DNA from: Apium graveolens | Lineage: Eukaryota > Streptophyta > Magnoliopsida > Apiales > Apiaceae | Direction of reading: 5' to 3' | Length of the DNA: 64,000 bases | Assembly (NCBI RefSeq): GCF_009905375.1 | Contig: NW_027418184.1 | Coordinates: forward strand, 1-64,000 | Part shown: piece by piece, positions 22,901 to 33,098 of the stretch | Layout: every line of letters begins with the position of its first letter | Numbering within the stretch: position 1 is the stretch's first letter | The notes under the pieces: model-generated | Told to the model about the DNA's origin: nothing | Databases searched by the model: none | What the model saw: the letters and a program-made list of their open reading frames with translations, nothing else | Translations under genes and position numbers: made by a program

Positions 22901-25900
22901 ATGGTTACTATTAGATCCTATTATAGTTACATATCTCTTTAGAAATTTAAAATAATTAATCTGAAATAACCAATGTGCTCACATATATCTAATGCATGCA
23001 CAGAATCTGGGGCTGATTGAAGAGTCCAAAATTTCGAGGACTTTACCTTGGAGACGGCCAACTAACGTGTTCCGTGTGAAAGAAGATGTCCGCCCAATAT
23101 TCTGGTAAGCAGTATGTTTGGAGTTACATATGTTGATCTCTGCACCACAGTTTCACCAAGTCATGCATGTGTGAGCAAAGACACATTAAATATTCTTCTT
23201 ATTTTCGTGCTCACGATTCATAAACATCTGATGTTTTGTGTCCAATTAATCCAGGGCTAATCGTCCAAAAAGTTACATATCAAGGACCATAGGTTGGGAA
23301 CAATACCCACATGGTCGATGGGGCGATTCTCGCAATGCCTCTTATAGTGCCCTCGCAGATCATCAGGTAACAATGACTAGTATAATTTATGTAGAACATA
23401 CTCTCTGTGCTAGTGAATTTAAGTCTGATTCAGTTTTATGTTTAAACTCAACAAGAACTACAATTAACTGAAATAAACATGCAGGCCACACAAGTTTGAT
23501 TGTTGCATGCAGTTATATCAAAATGCCTATATGCATGACAGTTTGAGGATAAAAATGAGATTGTTAAATTTTTTTGGCCAATAGGGAAAATATGTAGAGT
23601 TGCAAAATTATTTCTTTTTTTACAATCACCGAATTTAGAGCCACCAAAGCTATGTATGTTTGTTTCGAGATTCAAGCTTAGGAAGAATTATTTGCCACAA
23701 ATTTACATTACAAGGAACTACTAAATACTTATTTCATGAACAATTTTTCTTGCAAACCTATCAATTTACATGCATTTTGCCCCTTCATAAACATTGATCA
23801 GTTCTTGGAAAAACAATTGCACTTATTTCTGTTCCCCTATTTTAATGTTTTTTTTTCTGTACCAGTTCATGAAACCACGTTCACGTATGTAGAGTTGCAA
23901 AATTATTTCTTTTTTTACAATCACCGAATTTAGAGCCACCAAAGCTATGTATGTTTGTTTCGAGATTCAAGCTTAGGAAGAATTATTTGCCACAAATTTG
24001 CATTACAAGGAACTACTAAATACTTATTTCATGAACAATTTTTCTTGCAAACCTATCAATTTACATGCATTTTGCCCCTTCATAAACATTGATCAGTTCT
24101 TGGAAAAACAATTGCACTTATTTCTGTTCCCCTATTTTAATGTTTTTTTTTCTGTACCAGTTCATGAAACCACGTTCACGTGATAAGAAACTTCATGAAG
24201 AATGGGTTGTTCCTTTGGCGAAAGTTGAAGATATCAATGAGGTATCTTTTTAGTCACTGATTATCCTATTTTTGTTGATTAAGTTAAGTATTAGCTTTAA
24301 ATTTCATGTCCTTCTATATGTTTATCTATCAGATATTTAACAATTACTGCCTGGGGAAACTGAGAAGCTGTCCTTGGTCAGAGCTAGATGGGCTTCAGCC
24401 AGAGACAAAAATTATCAACGAACAGCTTGGAAATATTAACTTGAAGGGATTTCTCACCATAAACAGCCAACCAGCTGTAAATGGAGCAAAATCTGACTCT
24501 CCGTCTATTGGTAAGTTGCATAATTGTGTGATAATTTCTATATCTTTAAAACCTGGTCATAATATCTATATCTGTAAAACATGCATATGTAATGGTAAAT
24601 ATATATATATGTGTGTGTGTGTGTGTAGTTCAACGAAATTGGATCCGAAAAAAAGGTTAGTTATACTTGTACTTAAGTATGTGTGTGTAGTTCAACGAAA
24701 TTGGATCCGAAAAAAAGGTTAGTTATACTTGTACTTAAGTATTCATCTTCCTTGTGTGTCAATCTGATTTGTAAGCAGATCTAAATCTTGTATTGCAGCA
24801 TTATAAGATTTTTAATTATAATTTTGCATTTCTCTACTGTCCAAAATAGCTCAAGGCACACATAGTCTAAGTGTAATTGCCTGCTCATTATGCTGATTGC
24901 TTCCAGAAAATATAAATTAGCGAAGCTCATAATATTAGGTGTTGGTTTTTAAAGTAACTATATGGCTATAGATTCGAGGGTTAATTGCATAGTGCATCCC
25001 TTTGGTTTGGGTCATTGTCACTTTGGTACCAATAGTTTGAATAATTGCACTTCACGCCCCAGACAAGTTTGTGCGCTGCACTTTGCACCCTTTCCGTCAA
25101 TTTCTGCCATTATCGTTAAATAGGTCAGGGGTAAAAAAGTAATTTGACAATGAAGGGTGCAAAGTACTATTTAACGGTAACGGCAGAAACTGACGGAAAG
25201 AGTGCAAAGTGCAGCGCACAAACTTGTCTGGGGTGTGAAGTGCAATTATTGAAACTATTGGTACCAAAGTGACAATGGCCCAAACTAAAGGGATGCACTA
25301 TGCAATTAACCCTAGATTCAATAGTTTTTCAGATGCACAATAATTTTCGGTCAGTGACATAATTGGCTTCATTCTTTTATAACCTGCAGGATGGGGTGGC
25401 CCAGATGGCTATATCTATCAGAAGGCTTATGTCGAGTTTTTCTGTTCTACTGAGAAGTTGAATACTCTGGTTGAGAAATGCAAGGGCTTCCCTTCCCTCA
25501 CCTACATGGCTGTGAATAAAGAAGGGAGTTGGATTTCCAACATTAAGCAAACTGATGTGAATGCTGTGACATGGGGTGTGTTCCCTGCAAAGGAGGTCAT
25601 ACAACCAACTGTCGTGGATCCTTCCAGCTTCCTCGTGTGGAAGGATGAGGCATTTGAAGTTTGGTCCAAAGGCTGGGCACAGTTATACTCTGAGGATGAT
25701 GCATCAAAGAATTTACTTGAAGAGGTTGGTGTTACATCCTGTATATAGACATCTGTTTCCTGCATTAAGCTTTTCTTCCCCTTATCGTCATTATTTGTGC
25801 ATGTGAATACTTCTTCATTGACAATATCTGAACTATGTTTTTACAGGTGAAGAGCAGTTACTACCTGGTCAGCTTGGTAGATAACGACTACATCCATAGT

Positions 25901-25930
25901 GATCTCTTTGCTGTTTTCAAAGATTTATGA
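19920..25930 (+). CDS. MTHFR: Methylenetetrahydrofolate reductase (11 exons, 600 aa)
   Basis: Reduces 5,10-methylenetetrahydrofolate to 5-methyltetrahydrofolate, the methyl donor for methionine synthesis, in the cytosol. Plant enzymes typically use NADH and are not inhibited by S-adenosylmethionine. Exons: 19920-20339, 20867-20927, 21106-21188, 21928-22101, 22730-22903, 23004-23104, 23255-23366, 24161-24241, 24333-24510, 25390-25724, 25847-25930. They sum to 1803 nt with no internal stop, and all introns are GT-AG. Residues about 1-305 form the FAD-binding TIM barrel: [10 protein letters not shown] with the conserved Glu27, WGAGGST (59-65), HLTCTN (87-92) and LRGDPP (116-121). The rest is the eukaryotic C-terminal domain ([33 protein letters not shown]). 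The length is close to Arabidopsis MTHFR (592-594 aa). The start is chosen because MKVIDKIRE matches plant N-termini. No transit peptide is seen. Exon 8 is partly duplicated upstream in intron 7. Confidence 0.96.
20346..20442 (+). repeat. CT-rich microsatellite in MTHFR intron 1
   Basis: Imperfect (CT)n starting a few bases after the exon 1 donor. Intron 1 runs 20340-20866 and ends TTTTAG. It would be read as a low-complexity tail if translation continued past exon 1. Confidence 0.8.
22322..22350 (+). repeat. Poly-C/poly-A tract in MTHFR intron 4
   Basis: A run of about 16 C followed directly by about 13 A. It is prone to length variation and sequencing error. Intron 4 (22102-22729) otherwise shows nothing recognisable. 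Confidence 0.85.
23591..24180 (+). repeat. 295 bp perfect-type tandem duplication spanning intron 7 and the start of exon 8
   Basis: Copy 1 is 23591-23885 and copy 2 is 23886-24180; one difference was seen (A versus G in CAAATTTxCATTAC). Each copy ends with the 3' part of intron 7, its acceptor TGTACCAG and the first 20 nt of exon 8. The true exon 8 uses the second copy (24161). The first copy leaves a decoy acceptor at 23865 and a truncated exon that reads FMKPRSRM then a TAG stop. Near identity points to a recent event. Confidence 0.93.
24618..24741 (+). repeat. 62 bp tandem duplication with (GT)n in MTHFR intron 9
   Basis: Two adjacent copies of a unit containing GTGTGTAGTTCAACGAAATT, GGATCCGAAAAAAAGG and TTGTACTTAAGTAT, offset by 62 bp. 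They lie about 100 bp after the exon 9 donor and have no coding consequence. Confidence 0.85.
24978..25312. mobile_element. Foldback MITE in MTHFR intron 9, Mutator-like (335 bp)
   Basis: Both arms, about 130-145 bp, are near-perfect inverted repeats starting GGGTTAATTGCATAGTGCAT; almost the whole element can fold into one hairpin. Flanking 9-mers TAGATTCGA (24969-24977) and TAGATTCAA (25313-25321) match at 8 of 9 positions, fitting the 9 bp target duplication of Mutator-like elements. There is no coding capacity. Confidence 0.82.
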
Positions 25931-26372
25931 GATCAGTAGCTCCACAGGACTTGAATTCCTTGAATGACTGCAGAATCCAATGGGGTTGCTGCTTGATTGG
26001 TGTGTGGTTTAAAAGATCTATAGAGCTTTTCATTTATTTTGTTGGAACTACATTATGTTATGAATAACACAATTCTTTGGAAATTTGAATTATCCCTTTG
26101 TTTCCCATGCAAATCGAAGATGAAGTACCATCCCTCTATGTATTAATTAGTAGCTATGCCAGAGGCAAGCTGTATTCCTTACCTGTCATATGTATTCAAC
26201 AAGAATTATTGATGTAGTTTACTATCACATGTCCCCTTTTTCGCACAGAGCATTGATAATTATAAGTTATGTATCTTACTGCTAATTGATTTTTTTTACA
26301 ACATTTTCAACAGGATCGCTGAAATAATTAACTAATATAACATTGATTATTTATAAATAGCGTAAAACGCAC

Positions 26373-26374
<2 letters not shown>
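25931..26374 (+). other. MTHFR 3' untranslated region and downstream flank
   Basis: Follows the TGA at 25928-25930. The U/A-rich sequence with ATGAATAAC near 26058 is compatible with plant polyadenylation signals, but no classical AATAAA is clear. No other gene is seen before the SINE. Confidence 0.5.
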
Positions 26375-26407
<33 letters not shown>

Positions 26408-26600
26408 CTTTCGTAGGTAACCCGCAGCCGCTACCCTTCGGGTGCGCACTGGGTAAACCCTACGGGCTCACGCAATAGCCTGCAAATCACGTGAACCAAG
26501 GTAAACCGCATTTAAGCGACAGGCTCTGACTCAGGAGGTATAATCATAAATTCTCCTCCCGTGGGATTCGAACCTGTGACCAAGAGGACAATTTTCCTCT
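26375..26600 (-). mobile_element. tRNA-derived SINE, 5'-truncated
   Basis: On the minus strand: a pol III box B (GGTTCGAATCCCAC) near 26565, a body containing GGGTTTACCCAGTGCGCACC and GGTAGCGGCTGCGGGTTACC, and a poly-A tail (poly-T of about 33 nt at 26375-26407 on the plus strand). Box A is not recognisable and no target duplication was found, so the 5' end is probably truncated. The 26600 boundary is approximate. Confidence 0.8.
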
Positions 26601-27570
26601 CTTTAATATTACGTAGTTAATTTTTTTGAATTTAATTTAAAGTAAAAAATTTAATTTATAAAAGTTATTTATTTGAAATTTTAATAATTTAATTTGATAA
26701 TCTATACTATATTATAATAGACGAAATATTAAAAGTTGGGTAGTCAGGTAGTCGGTCGGTACTCGCTAAAATTACTTAATTATCTTTATTTAATTATTTT
26801 AATTCTAATTATTGGGTTGATCAATTCTAATTCTAAATGATATTAAATTCAACTTCTTCTATTACTTTACCAATTTCAATTCTATTTTATATCGAACTCT
26901 AGGGGTGGCAAAATCCGACACGACCCGAAACTCGACACGAACCCAACCCGCAAAAGTGCGAATTAGGGTTGAGATTTTTGACTTTCGGGTCGGGTTCGGG
27001 TTGGGTAAAAGTTTACCCGAAAAAATCGGGTCATTTTCGGGTTGACCCTAAATACCCGAACCCGACCTGTTCATTAATATATCATATTATAATTAAAAAT
27101 ATATTAGATACCTGTGATGTCTTACATTTATATTTCATGTTGGCCCGGTCCAAATTACCCAGCCCACAACATATGGTCCATTAAAAATCACATGGTCGTA
27201 GTATTACAATCAAACCCTAGTATCAAATTATTTCTAAATCCGCCTCTCTCGTCTCTCACCTCTCTCCCAAGTCCCGATACCTAAACCCTAGTTTATTATT
27301 CTGAAACACCAATTTGGTAATCAAAGACTTCACATCTCTCTAGTATCTTTCGAACATTGTCTGAATAAGTAGTTGATTTTGTCGGAATAAGTTTTCATCG
27401 CTTACTTGAATCTCCTAGACTTCATCAAGGCCCTTCTTGTTTTGATGCTCTCGGTGCTAAGCTTGTTAAATCATCTGGATTTAAGTTCTGCTTTACCAGT
27501 GGTATACTTCTCCCTTTCTCTCTCAGTTTTGCAATTTGATAGCTAATTAGTTCTCTTCCTCTTTCCCTCT

Positions 27571-27574
27571 CCTG

Positions 27575-27627
<53 letters not shown>
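27571..27627. repeat. (CT)n microsatellite inside the hAT element
   Basis: About 28 uninterrupted CT repeats upstream of the splice-acceptor-like TTTATGCAG at 27683-27691. Confidence 0.9.
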
Positions 27628-27632
<5 letters not shown>

Positions 27633-27695
27633 CACATCTATTCTTATTTAAGTTATATCTGTGACTTAATTCTTTGAATATATTTATGCAGATTA

Positions 27696-28010
27696 ATGGA
27701 AAGTGAAATCGAAAATCAAAATGTTAACGCTGTTCCAGAAGTTGAACCCCAGACTGATGACGAGGTTGTGGAAATTTCGGGTGCATCAGGTGCAATCTCC
27801 AGGAGGCGACTTCTTGCTGATGTATGGAAGGATTTTGATATGTTGCCTTTGGGGCCGGATAAGAAGCAACGGTGCTCGTGTAAAAAATGTGGTACGACTT
27901 ATGTGTGTCTAAGCAATTACGGGACATGTAACCTACATAAACATTTAGAGAAATGTAAGCATAGAGATACAAGAGATTCTGATTTGGAAGTAGCTGCACA
28001 TTTTCATTAG
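27696..28010 (+). pseudogene. BED zinc-finger remnant of a hAT transposase (104 aa)
   Basis: Encodes an acidic N-terminus, then VWKDFDMLPLG, CSCKKCGTTYVCL and GTCNLHKHLEKC: the W/F pair, C-x2-C and H-x3-C of the zf-BED fold that binds transposon ends in hAT transposases. The frame stops at 28010 soon after the finger; the RNase H-like core and dimerisation domain are absent. A TTTATGCAG acceptor just upstream suggests a second exon. It could still make a short DNA-binding protein. Confidence 0.78.
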
Positions 28011-28351
28011 TAATTTATTATCAGCTTGTTATGTAGTAGAATATTCATAAAAAGTTGTAAACTTTGAAACTTTGTCGTTTGTAGTGTTGCAATGACAATT
28101 TTACTCTCTTCCTCTATTTCTAATTTCGGGTAATTTTGGGTCATTTCGGGTCGTGTCTGACCCGATCCATTTGGATTCGTGTCAAACAGGTAATTTTCGG
28201 GTAATTCGGGTACTCACCAGGTCGGGTTCGTGTCATATCTTTCAAACCCAATTCGGGTCGTGTCGGGTTCGGGTTGGCTAAAAAAAATAAGGTACATCCA
28301 ACCCGACACGAACCCGACCCAATACCCGATATTGCCACCCCTATCGAACTC

Positions 28352-28714
28352 TATATCATTATAATTTATATTAAATTTAACTTTTTCTATAAATTTATAT
28401 TTTAATTTATATCGAGTTTTATATTATTCTAATTTGTTATTTCGGGCTAAATTAAATTTCAGTAAACTAAAAATAATTATTAATATTTAGAGTTTAGTTG
28501 ATATATTATGTGAATCGGGTTAAGATAAAATAATAATACTATCCATACTCCTAAATTATGATGTCATATTATTTAGAGTTTTAAATGAACAAAATTAAGA
28601 ATTGAATTCAATTTTTTTAAAAATATTATATAATATTAAACAATATCTGTGCGATCCATGCATCAATTTCATATATTAATCTTTACTTAATTTGAATTAA
28701 AATAATTAAATAAG
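28352..28714. other. AT-rich DNA between hAT element and Tekay LTR fragment
   Basis: Continues the sequence interrupted by the hAT element; very AT-rich with TTATATCGAG-type local repeats. No gene or terminal repeat is seen. Confidence 0.5.
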
Positions 28715-29453
28715 AACGCGACGATTAATTAGGGTTTTCTCTGTATTTTATCAGTTTCTACTGATTGATTATGATTATACGAATAAAATTAAATAAGAAA
28801 AGAGCTATTTAAATTTATTGAATATTATTACGTGTTGGATCGATAAATAAGTTACTTAGCCGCTAAGTAACTGCAAAGACAATCCGTTTTGATACCCGTA
28901 TTAGATAATTATCCAAACTGGGCTTCTTATAAAACACTTTATATGAAAATAATGTAATATTATCCCATCTTTCGAGAATACGGGTTTTGTTGATCTATCG
29001 AAATGATTATCGTATCGAAAATTTTACGCTGGGACTCGTATGGGTCCAACCGTAATCAGGATTGAAAAAGTTAAAACACGAAAAATGTTCAGAATAACCA
29101 GATTAGGTTAGGAAGAAGTTTTTCGAAGAGTTTCGGGTTGTAAAAACGTAGAAACAGTTGAAGTTGGAGACGATTCCCGGTTTTATAAATTTTTTTTGTA
29201 ATTATTCATAAAATAAATATTAAATTCATAAAACATTGTAAAATCATATAACAATCCAAAAATTACCATAAAAATATCACAAATATCTATATTACATTCT
29301 GGACATAATAAAATTAACTTATTCACCTTTCATCACATAAAAACATCTACATATAAATATCAATCATCAGATAATTCACCAAAAATTCATATAATAATCA
29401 CATAATAATCATTTAATGATAAAATAATTACACGTTATATCCCGAATATTACA
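28715..29453 (-). repeat. Truncated Tekay-type gypsy LTR, 5' portion
   Basis: On the minus strand it begins TGTAATATTCGGGATATAAC at 29453, like the LTR start at 116 (TGTAATATCCGAGATATA). It follows that LTR through CCCGAAACTCTT, GGTTGGACCCATA, AAAATTTTCGATAC, AACAAAACCCGTATT and CAGAGAAAACCCTAATTA. Similarity is lost near 28715, so about 740 of some 3,400 bp remain. Its intact edge abuts the Tat RT fragment, so it inserted there and was later truncated. The inner boundary is approximate. Confidence 0.75.
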
Positions 29454-30091
29454 GTGTTCATGCATAATTTTCTCAAAATATTCAACATCTCAGAGAGGTG
29501 TGCTACATGGTCAGTTACAATCTTTGATTTTACCAACATGTCATCCACATAAACCTCTATTTTGTTTCCAATCTGGTTTTTGAACATTTGATAGACCAAC
29601 CTTTGATATGTTGCACCTGCATTTAGCAAACCAAATGGCATCCCAATATAGCAATAAATACCTCTGTCTGTTATAAAGGAGGTATGTTCTTCATCTAGCT
29701 TATACGTAGGAATCTGATTATAACCTGAATATGCATCCATGAAGCTGAGCAAGGCGTGTCCAGCTGTAGCATCAACCAACTGATCTATTCGAGACAAGGG
29801 GAAGTTAAGATATGTGAAATCCATACCAGTATGCCAATTTTCGTTTGGCTTCTTCACTAAAACAGGATTAGCAAACCATTCAAGGTAGTAAGATTCCCTA
29901 ACCAAACCTGCTTTCAGCAACCTATCCACTTCTTCCTTCAAATTTGTAGCTCTCTCACCACTGATGGTTCTCCTCTTTTGTCTTGCAGCCGTCCTTTCCT
30001 GATCAATATTAAGATGGCGACAAATAGCCTTTGGGTCTATCCCAACCATGTATGAGTGGCACCATGCAAAGGCATCCAGGGTTGCCTTCAA
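29454..30091 (-). pseudogene. Tat-type gypsy reverse transcriptase fragment
   Basis: Contains GIDPKAICRHLNID, RQKRRTISGERA, EEVDRLLKAGLVRE, LVKKPNENWHTGMDFT, RIDQLVDATAGHALLSFMD, SGYNQIP, SFITDRGIYCY, MPFGLLNAGATYQRLV and the catalytic YVDDMLVKSK near 29535. The combination of GATYQRLV and VYVDDMLVKSK is typical of the Tat clade (Ogre/Retand). Translation breaks at about 29453 where the Tekay LTR begins, before the RT connection and RNase H. Confidence 0.88.
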
Positions 30092-31006
30092 GAAACTAGC
30101 TAAAGCTTCCTTTACTTATGCTACCAGCTGTTGTCCAACTTTCGGCTCTTTAGTTAGGTCCGCTTCATCTACTAATATTGATATTGTACCACCAACAACT
30201 CATGTTTTCTTCTTTACCTCTAGCATCCTTGGATCCAAATAAATTTCCACTGGAACCTCTTCACCTCCCTTTTTGGGTGGTTTAGGTGCGTTGTCAAGAC
30301 CTTTAAAATCACTGGGATTAACCTCTTCAACAATCCATTCCATTAAAAGGTCACCATCTTCTAGAGAATTTTGGTGGGGGTGCTTCCAACATGAGGATCT
30401 CACCATGTGAAACTACCCCCGAGGAAAAGACAATATCAGCATAAGGAGCCTCCCATGGAGATAGGATAATCATAATCGCATTGAATGAGGACTTCATACT
30501 TTTCTTTCCCACCTATCGAGTAACTTCCTTTGGTGGTTTTACCTGTTTGTAGCAATTATCCAAACTAGGTCCTCCATTTGCGGATAATACGTGTTTATAC
30601 GTCTGCTCAGTTGCACGTACAACTTGGTCATAGCATTCCCTAGACTCGCCTTGATTTCCTTTAACACAACCAATTCCTCTTGGAGTTGGGACTTTTTGGG
30701 AGAGGTGATGAATGGAGGTTATTACTTTCATGTCTTTCCACAAGGGCCTACCTATTATGGCATTGTATGAAATATCCCATTGACTAAGATAAATTCTTCT
30801 AGACGTTCATCCACCAAAGTTAGCGGTAGCTTCACCCTTCCTACAACACACATCAGGCCTCCAGTAAAGCCATACAACTCATTGTATGCATTTGACATTT
30901 CTTTATTAAGAAGACCCATTTTATGATAAGTTGCATAAGGAGTATATTACAGGAGTTTCCATTATCCACTAGCACCCTGTGTACATTCAATCCTCCAATA
31001 AAGACA
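30092..31006 (-). pseudogene. Tat-type gypsy protease and protease-RT linker, decayed
   Basis: Minus-strand frames give VHRVLVDNGNSCNIL near 30970, matching the Tat protease active-site region (usually VDGGS or VDNGS), then IGRPLWKDMK and TPRGIGCVKGNQGESRECY (30513-30743), which match the conserved IGRPxL...RECY region before RT. The active site reads D-N-G as usual for the clade. Several stops and frame changes separate the blocks, so no protein can be made. Confidence 0.72.
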
Positions 31007-31400
31007 CACTACAATAAAATAAGCCTAAATACAACTGTATAAATATAACTAAGATTAAATACAACCATATTTGGTTGAATTTAAGAGGCGCGGTTAAATT
31101 CAACTGAAATCAGTCATATATAAAAACAGTTGTATTTAGGTAGTTTAATTTAGAAACAAATACAACGGACTAAATACAACCGAATTCAATTACAACCGGA
31201 AACGGTTGAATTTAGCCGCTTGACTTAATTCAACCAAATTCGGTCTATTTTAGCCCCGCCTAAATACAACCATATAATTATGACACCTATCACAACTCTA
31301 AACAGTTGAATTTAGCCGCCCCTCCTTAATGCAACCACCTAAATACAACTATTTTTAAATATGACTGATTTCGGTTGAATTTAGCCAAGCCAAAAAAATT
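31007..31400. mobile_element. One terminus of a CACTA (En/Spm) transposon
   Basis: Starts CACTACAATAAAATAAGCC at 31007, then about seven TAAATACAAC-type and at least five GGTTGAATTTA-type subterminal repeats in both orientations up to about 31390. CACTACAA ends and inverted/direct subterminal arrays define the superfamily. No opposite TTGTAGTG end was found, so only one end is present or the inner end has decayed. The right limit is approximate. Confidence 0.68.
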
Positions 31401-31659
31401 GGAGATAAATTTCCCGCCAATGAAATTTTCCTGTCAGAATAATTAGAGGGAAAAATTGGAGCCAAATATCAGCTCAAAATTTTAAAAACAATTTTTTTTA
31501 ATAATTTTTGAAAAAAAAATCAGAAAAATAAAATTATTATTTTTAAATATTGCTAAAAAATGTAAATAGACAGTAATAATATATTCATCCTAGATCTTGT
31601 AATTAACCTTATATTATTTTTACATATATTTAACTATTTTCGATTATTTCCGACTAGTA
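31401..31659. other. AT-rich DNA, no gene seen
   Basis: Includes CCCGCCAATGAAATTTTCC-like sequence that may be the rest of the CACTA arm, then AT-rich sequence leading into the tandem array. Nothing else is recognisable. Confidence 0.4.
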
Positions 31660-31831
31660 CTTCTTACAAATGTGAAGATCTATTTATTTTAGTGATTTGA
31701 AAAAAAAATAGAAAAAATAAATGTATTTGGTTTTCTATTTTAACAGTCAACTATTAGTTTGACCAGTACTTCTTATTAGAGTTTAGTCTCATACCGATCT
31801 TTCGATTTTTTTAAAAATATTTATGAATAAT
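31660..31831. repeat. First unit of a ~175 bp tandem array, split from the rest by SIRE-B
   Basis: Matches the units at 45083-45941 (GTGAAGATCTATTTATTTTAG, GTCAACTATTAGTTTGACC, TTTATGAATAAT). It ends at the SIRE-B target duplication ATAAT (31827-31831), and the unit resumes at 45083 with CCAACCTTAAGG. Confidence 0.85.
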
Positions 31832-32037
31832 TGTTTTTCCCTGACAATACAACAAGAATTACAGAAGAGGGGTTGAATGTAATTATGGCTACTTTTTCAG
31901 ATTTTAAAACAGTTTTAACTTGATAAATATAACAATGTTTGATTAGTAGTTGTGCGGAATAAAAAGATGATATAAATCAAAACACTAAGTAATAAAAACA
32001 AAAACTTTTAAAACTTTCTGGTGAATTTGAAAGTATC

Positions 32038-32085
<48 letters not shown>

Positions 32086-32893
32086 AATGAGAACCCTGTG
32101 AAGTTTGAATAGCTCACAACTGCTTACAAGTTTTAACAACTAAACTACAGAGAAATGCTTACATGATATAGCTTGATATGTTTCTCTGAAAATGTATCTG
32201 CTTAGTTAATTTCTCTACTTGCTATATTTGGTTTATATACACCAAGTTTACATGACAATAAGACAAGATAATAAAATAAAACATATATAGTATAACTTCA
32301 TGTTGATTCACTACTCTATTCCAGCATCTTTGAATATCTTCACAATGGCATGGAAATGGTAATGCTTCTTTGTTCTCAAATTCCTGCTTAACAGGCTGCC
32401 ACATTCCTTTTGCAAACACCCGACGCATGTGATTGTGTTTTCACTATCAACAGCTATTTGAATTTGATCATCCGTCGGGTCTATGCTTGTCATCCGTCGG
32501 GAAGCTTTTTTGATCATCCGTCGGGAGTCTTGTAGATTATCCGTCGGGTGTCTATTTGTCACTTGACTCCATTTCACTTTTACAGAATAACAACACATCT
32601 CACATTTACAATTGATCAACCTATTCTGCATATCAATCTAGTAGTCAACATGACTTACAAATCCCTAAGCAATCTACTTGACTTATACATGTTGTTTGCA
32701 GAAATATGCTACAATTCTTATTATTACATAAACTACTCACTCGATGGATGTTAATCTCTCATCCGTCGGGACTGTAAAGTTTATCCGTCGGGACTATATT
32801 AGATCATCCGTCGAGTGCTATAAAGTTCACTAAGTTAAATCTACTAAGGTGATTTGTTTAATTTATCATCAAGTTCACAACATATTTCTAACA
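31832..32893 (-). repeat. SIRE-B 3' LTR (1062 bp)
   Basis: Starts TGTTTTTCCCTGACAATAC and ends ATATTTCTAACA. Contains seven ATCCGTCGGG-type motifs (32469, 32491, 32515, 32539, 32761, 32782, 32805) and an expanded (TA)n at 32043-32083. That run explains most of the 30 bp length excess over the other LTR. Confidence 0.93.
32043..32083. repeat. (TA)n microsatellite in the SIRE-B 3' LTR
   Basis: About 20 TA repeats; the 5' LTR has only a short TA run at the equivalent place (44255-44266), so the expansion happened after insertion or during replication. Confidence 0.9.
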
Positions 32894-32906
32894 ATCTCAC
32901 CCAATT
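32894..32906 (-). other. SIRE-B polypurine tract
   Basis: The minus strand reads AATTGGGTGAGAT directly before the LTR TG. It has one pyrimidine interruption compared with SIRE-A's GTTGGGGGAGAT. Confidence 0.65.
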
Positions 32907-33098
32907 TATGTCTACTGGAATTGTAGCCATAAATTAAGAGAAACTCGATGATAACAAAACACCCTAAAGATATAGATTGAAAAGTAGTAGATAAAACTGA
33001 TAAGTGCTACAATATTTACTGAAAATTGAACAAAGCAAAGTGTACAAAGAGTTTTCACAATCATTTTCAAGGTGCTCCTCTAGTCTGAGAAGATAAAT

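Larger units (their letters stand above)
26900..28343. mobile_element. hAT DNA transposon derivative (1444 bp)
   Basis: Perfect 11 bp terminal inverted repeats TAGGGGTGGCA/TGCCACCCCTA and a perfect 8 bp target duplication TCGAACTC (26892-26899 and 28344-28351), the length diagnostic of hAT. Both ends carry clustered CGGGTCGGGTT/GACCCGA subterminal repeats, as in Ac-type elements. Inside are a leader-like region, a (CT)n tract and an exon encoding a BED zinc finger, but no transposase core. It is a non-autonomous internal deletion derivative. Confidence 0.93.
29454..31006 (-). mobile_element. Fragment of a Tat-type (Ogre/Retand) Ty3/gypsy element
   Basis: The minus strand encodes a decayed protease region followed by reverse transcriptase, with no LTR, integrase or gag. 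It is cut at one side by the Tekay LTR fragment (29453) and at the other by a CACTA terminus (31007). Frameshifts and stops are frequent, so it is older than the SIRE insertions. Confidence 0.8.

Noticed and set aside
26540..26580. tRNA-like GGTTCGAATCC on the minus strand
   Set aside because: Not a tRNA gene: no acceptor stem or box A; it is the box B of a SINE with a poly-A tail.
32469..32815. Regularly repeated ATCCGTCGGG considered as a CRISPR-like array
   Set aside because: Repeats are about 10 bp, irregularly spaced, present in both LTRs and in coding sequence of a plant retrotransposon; no spacer logic or cas genes.
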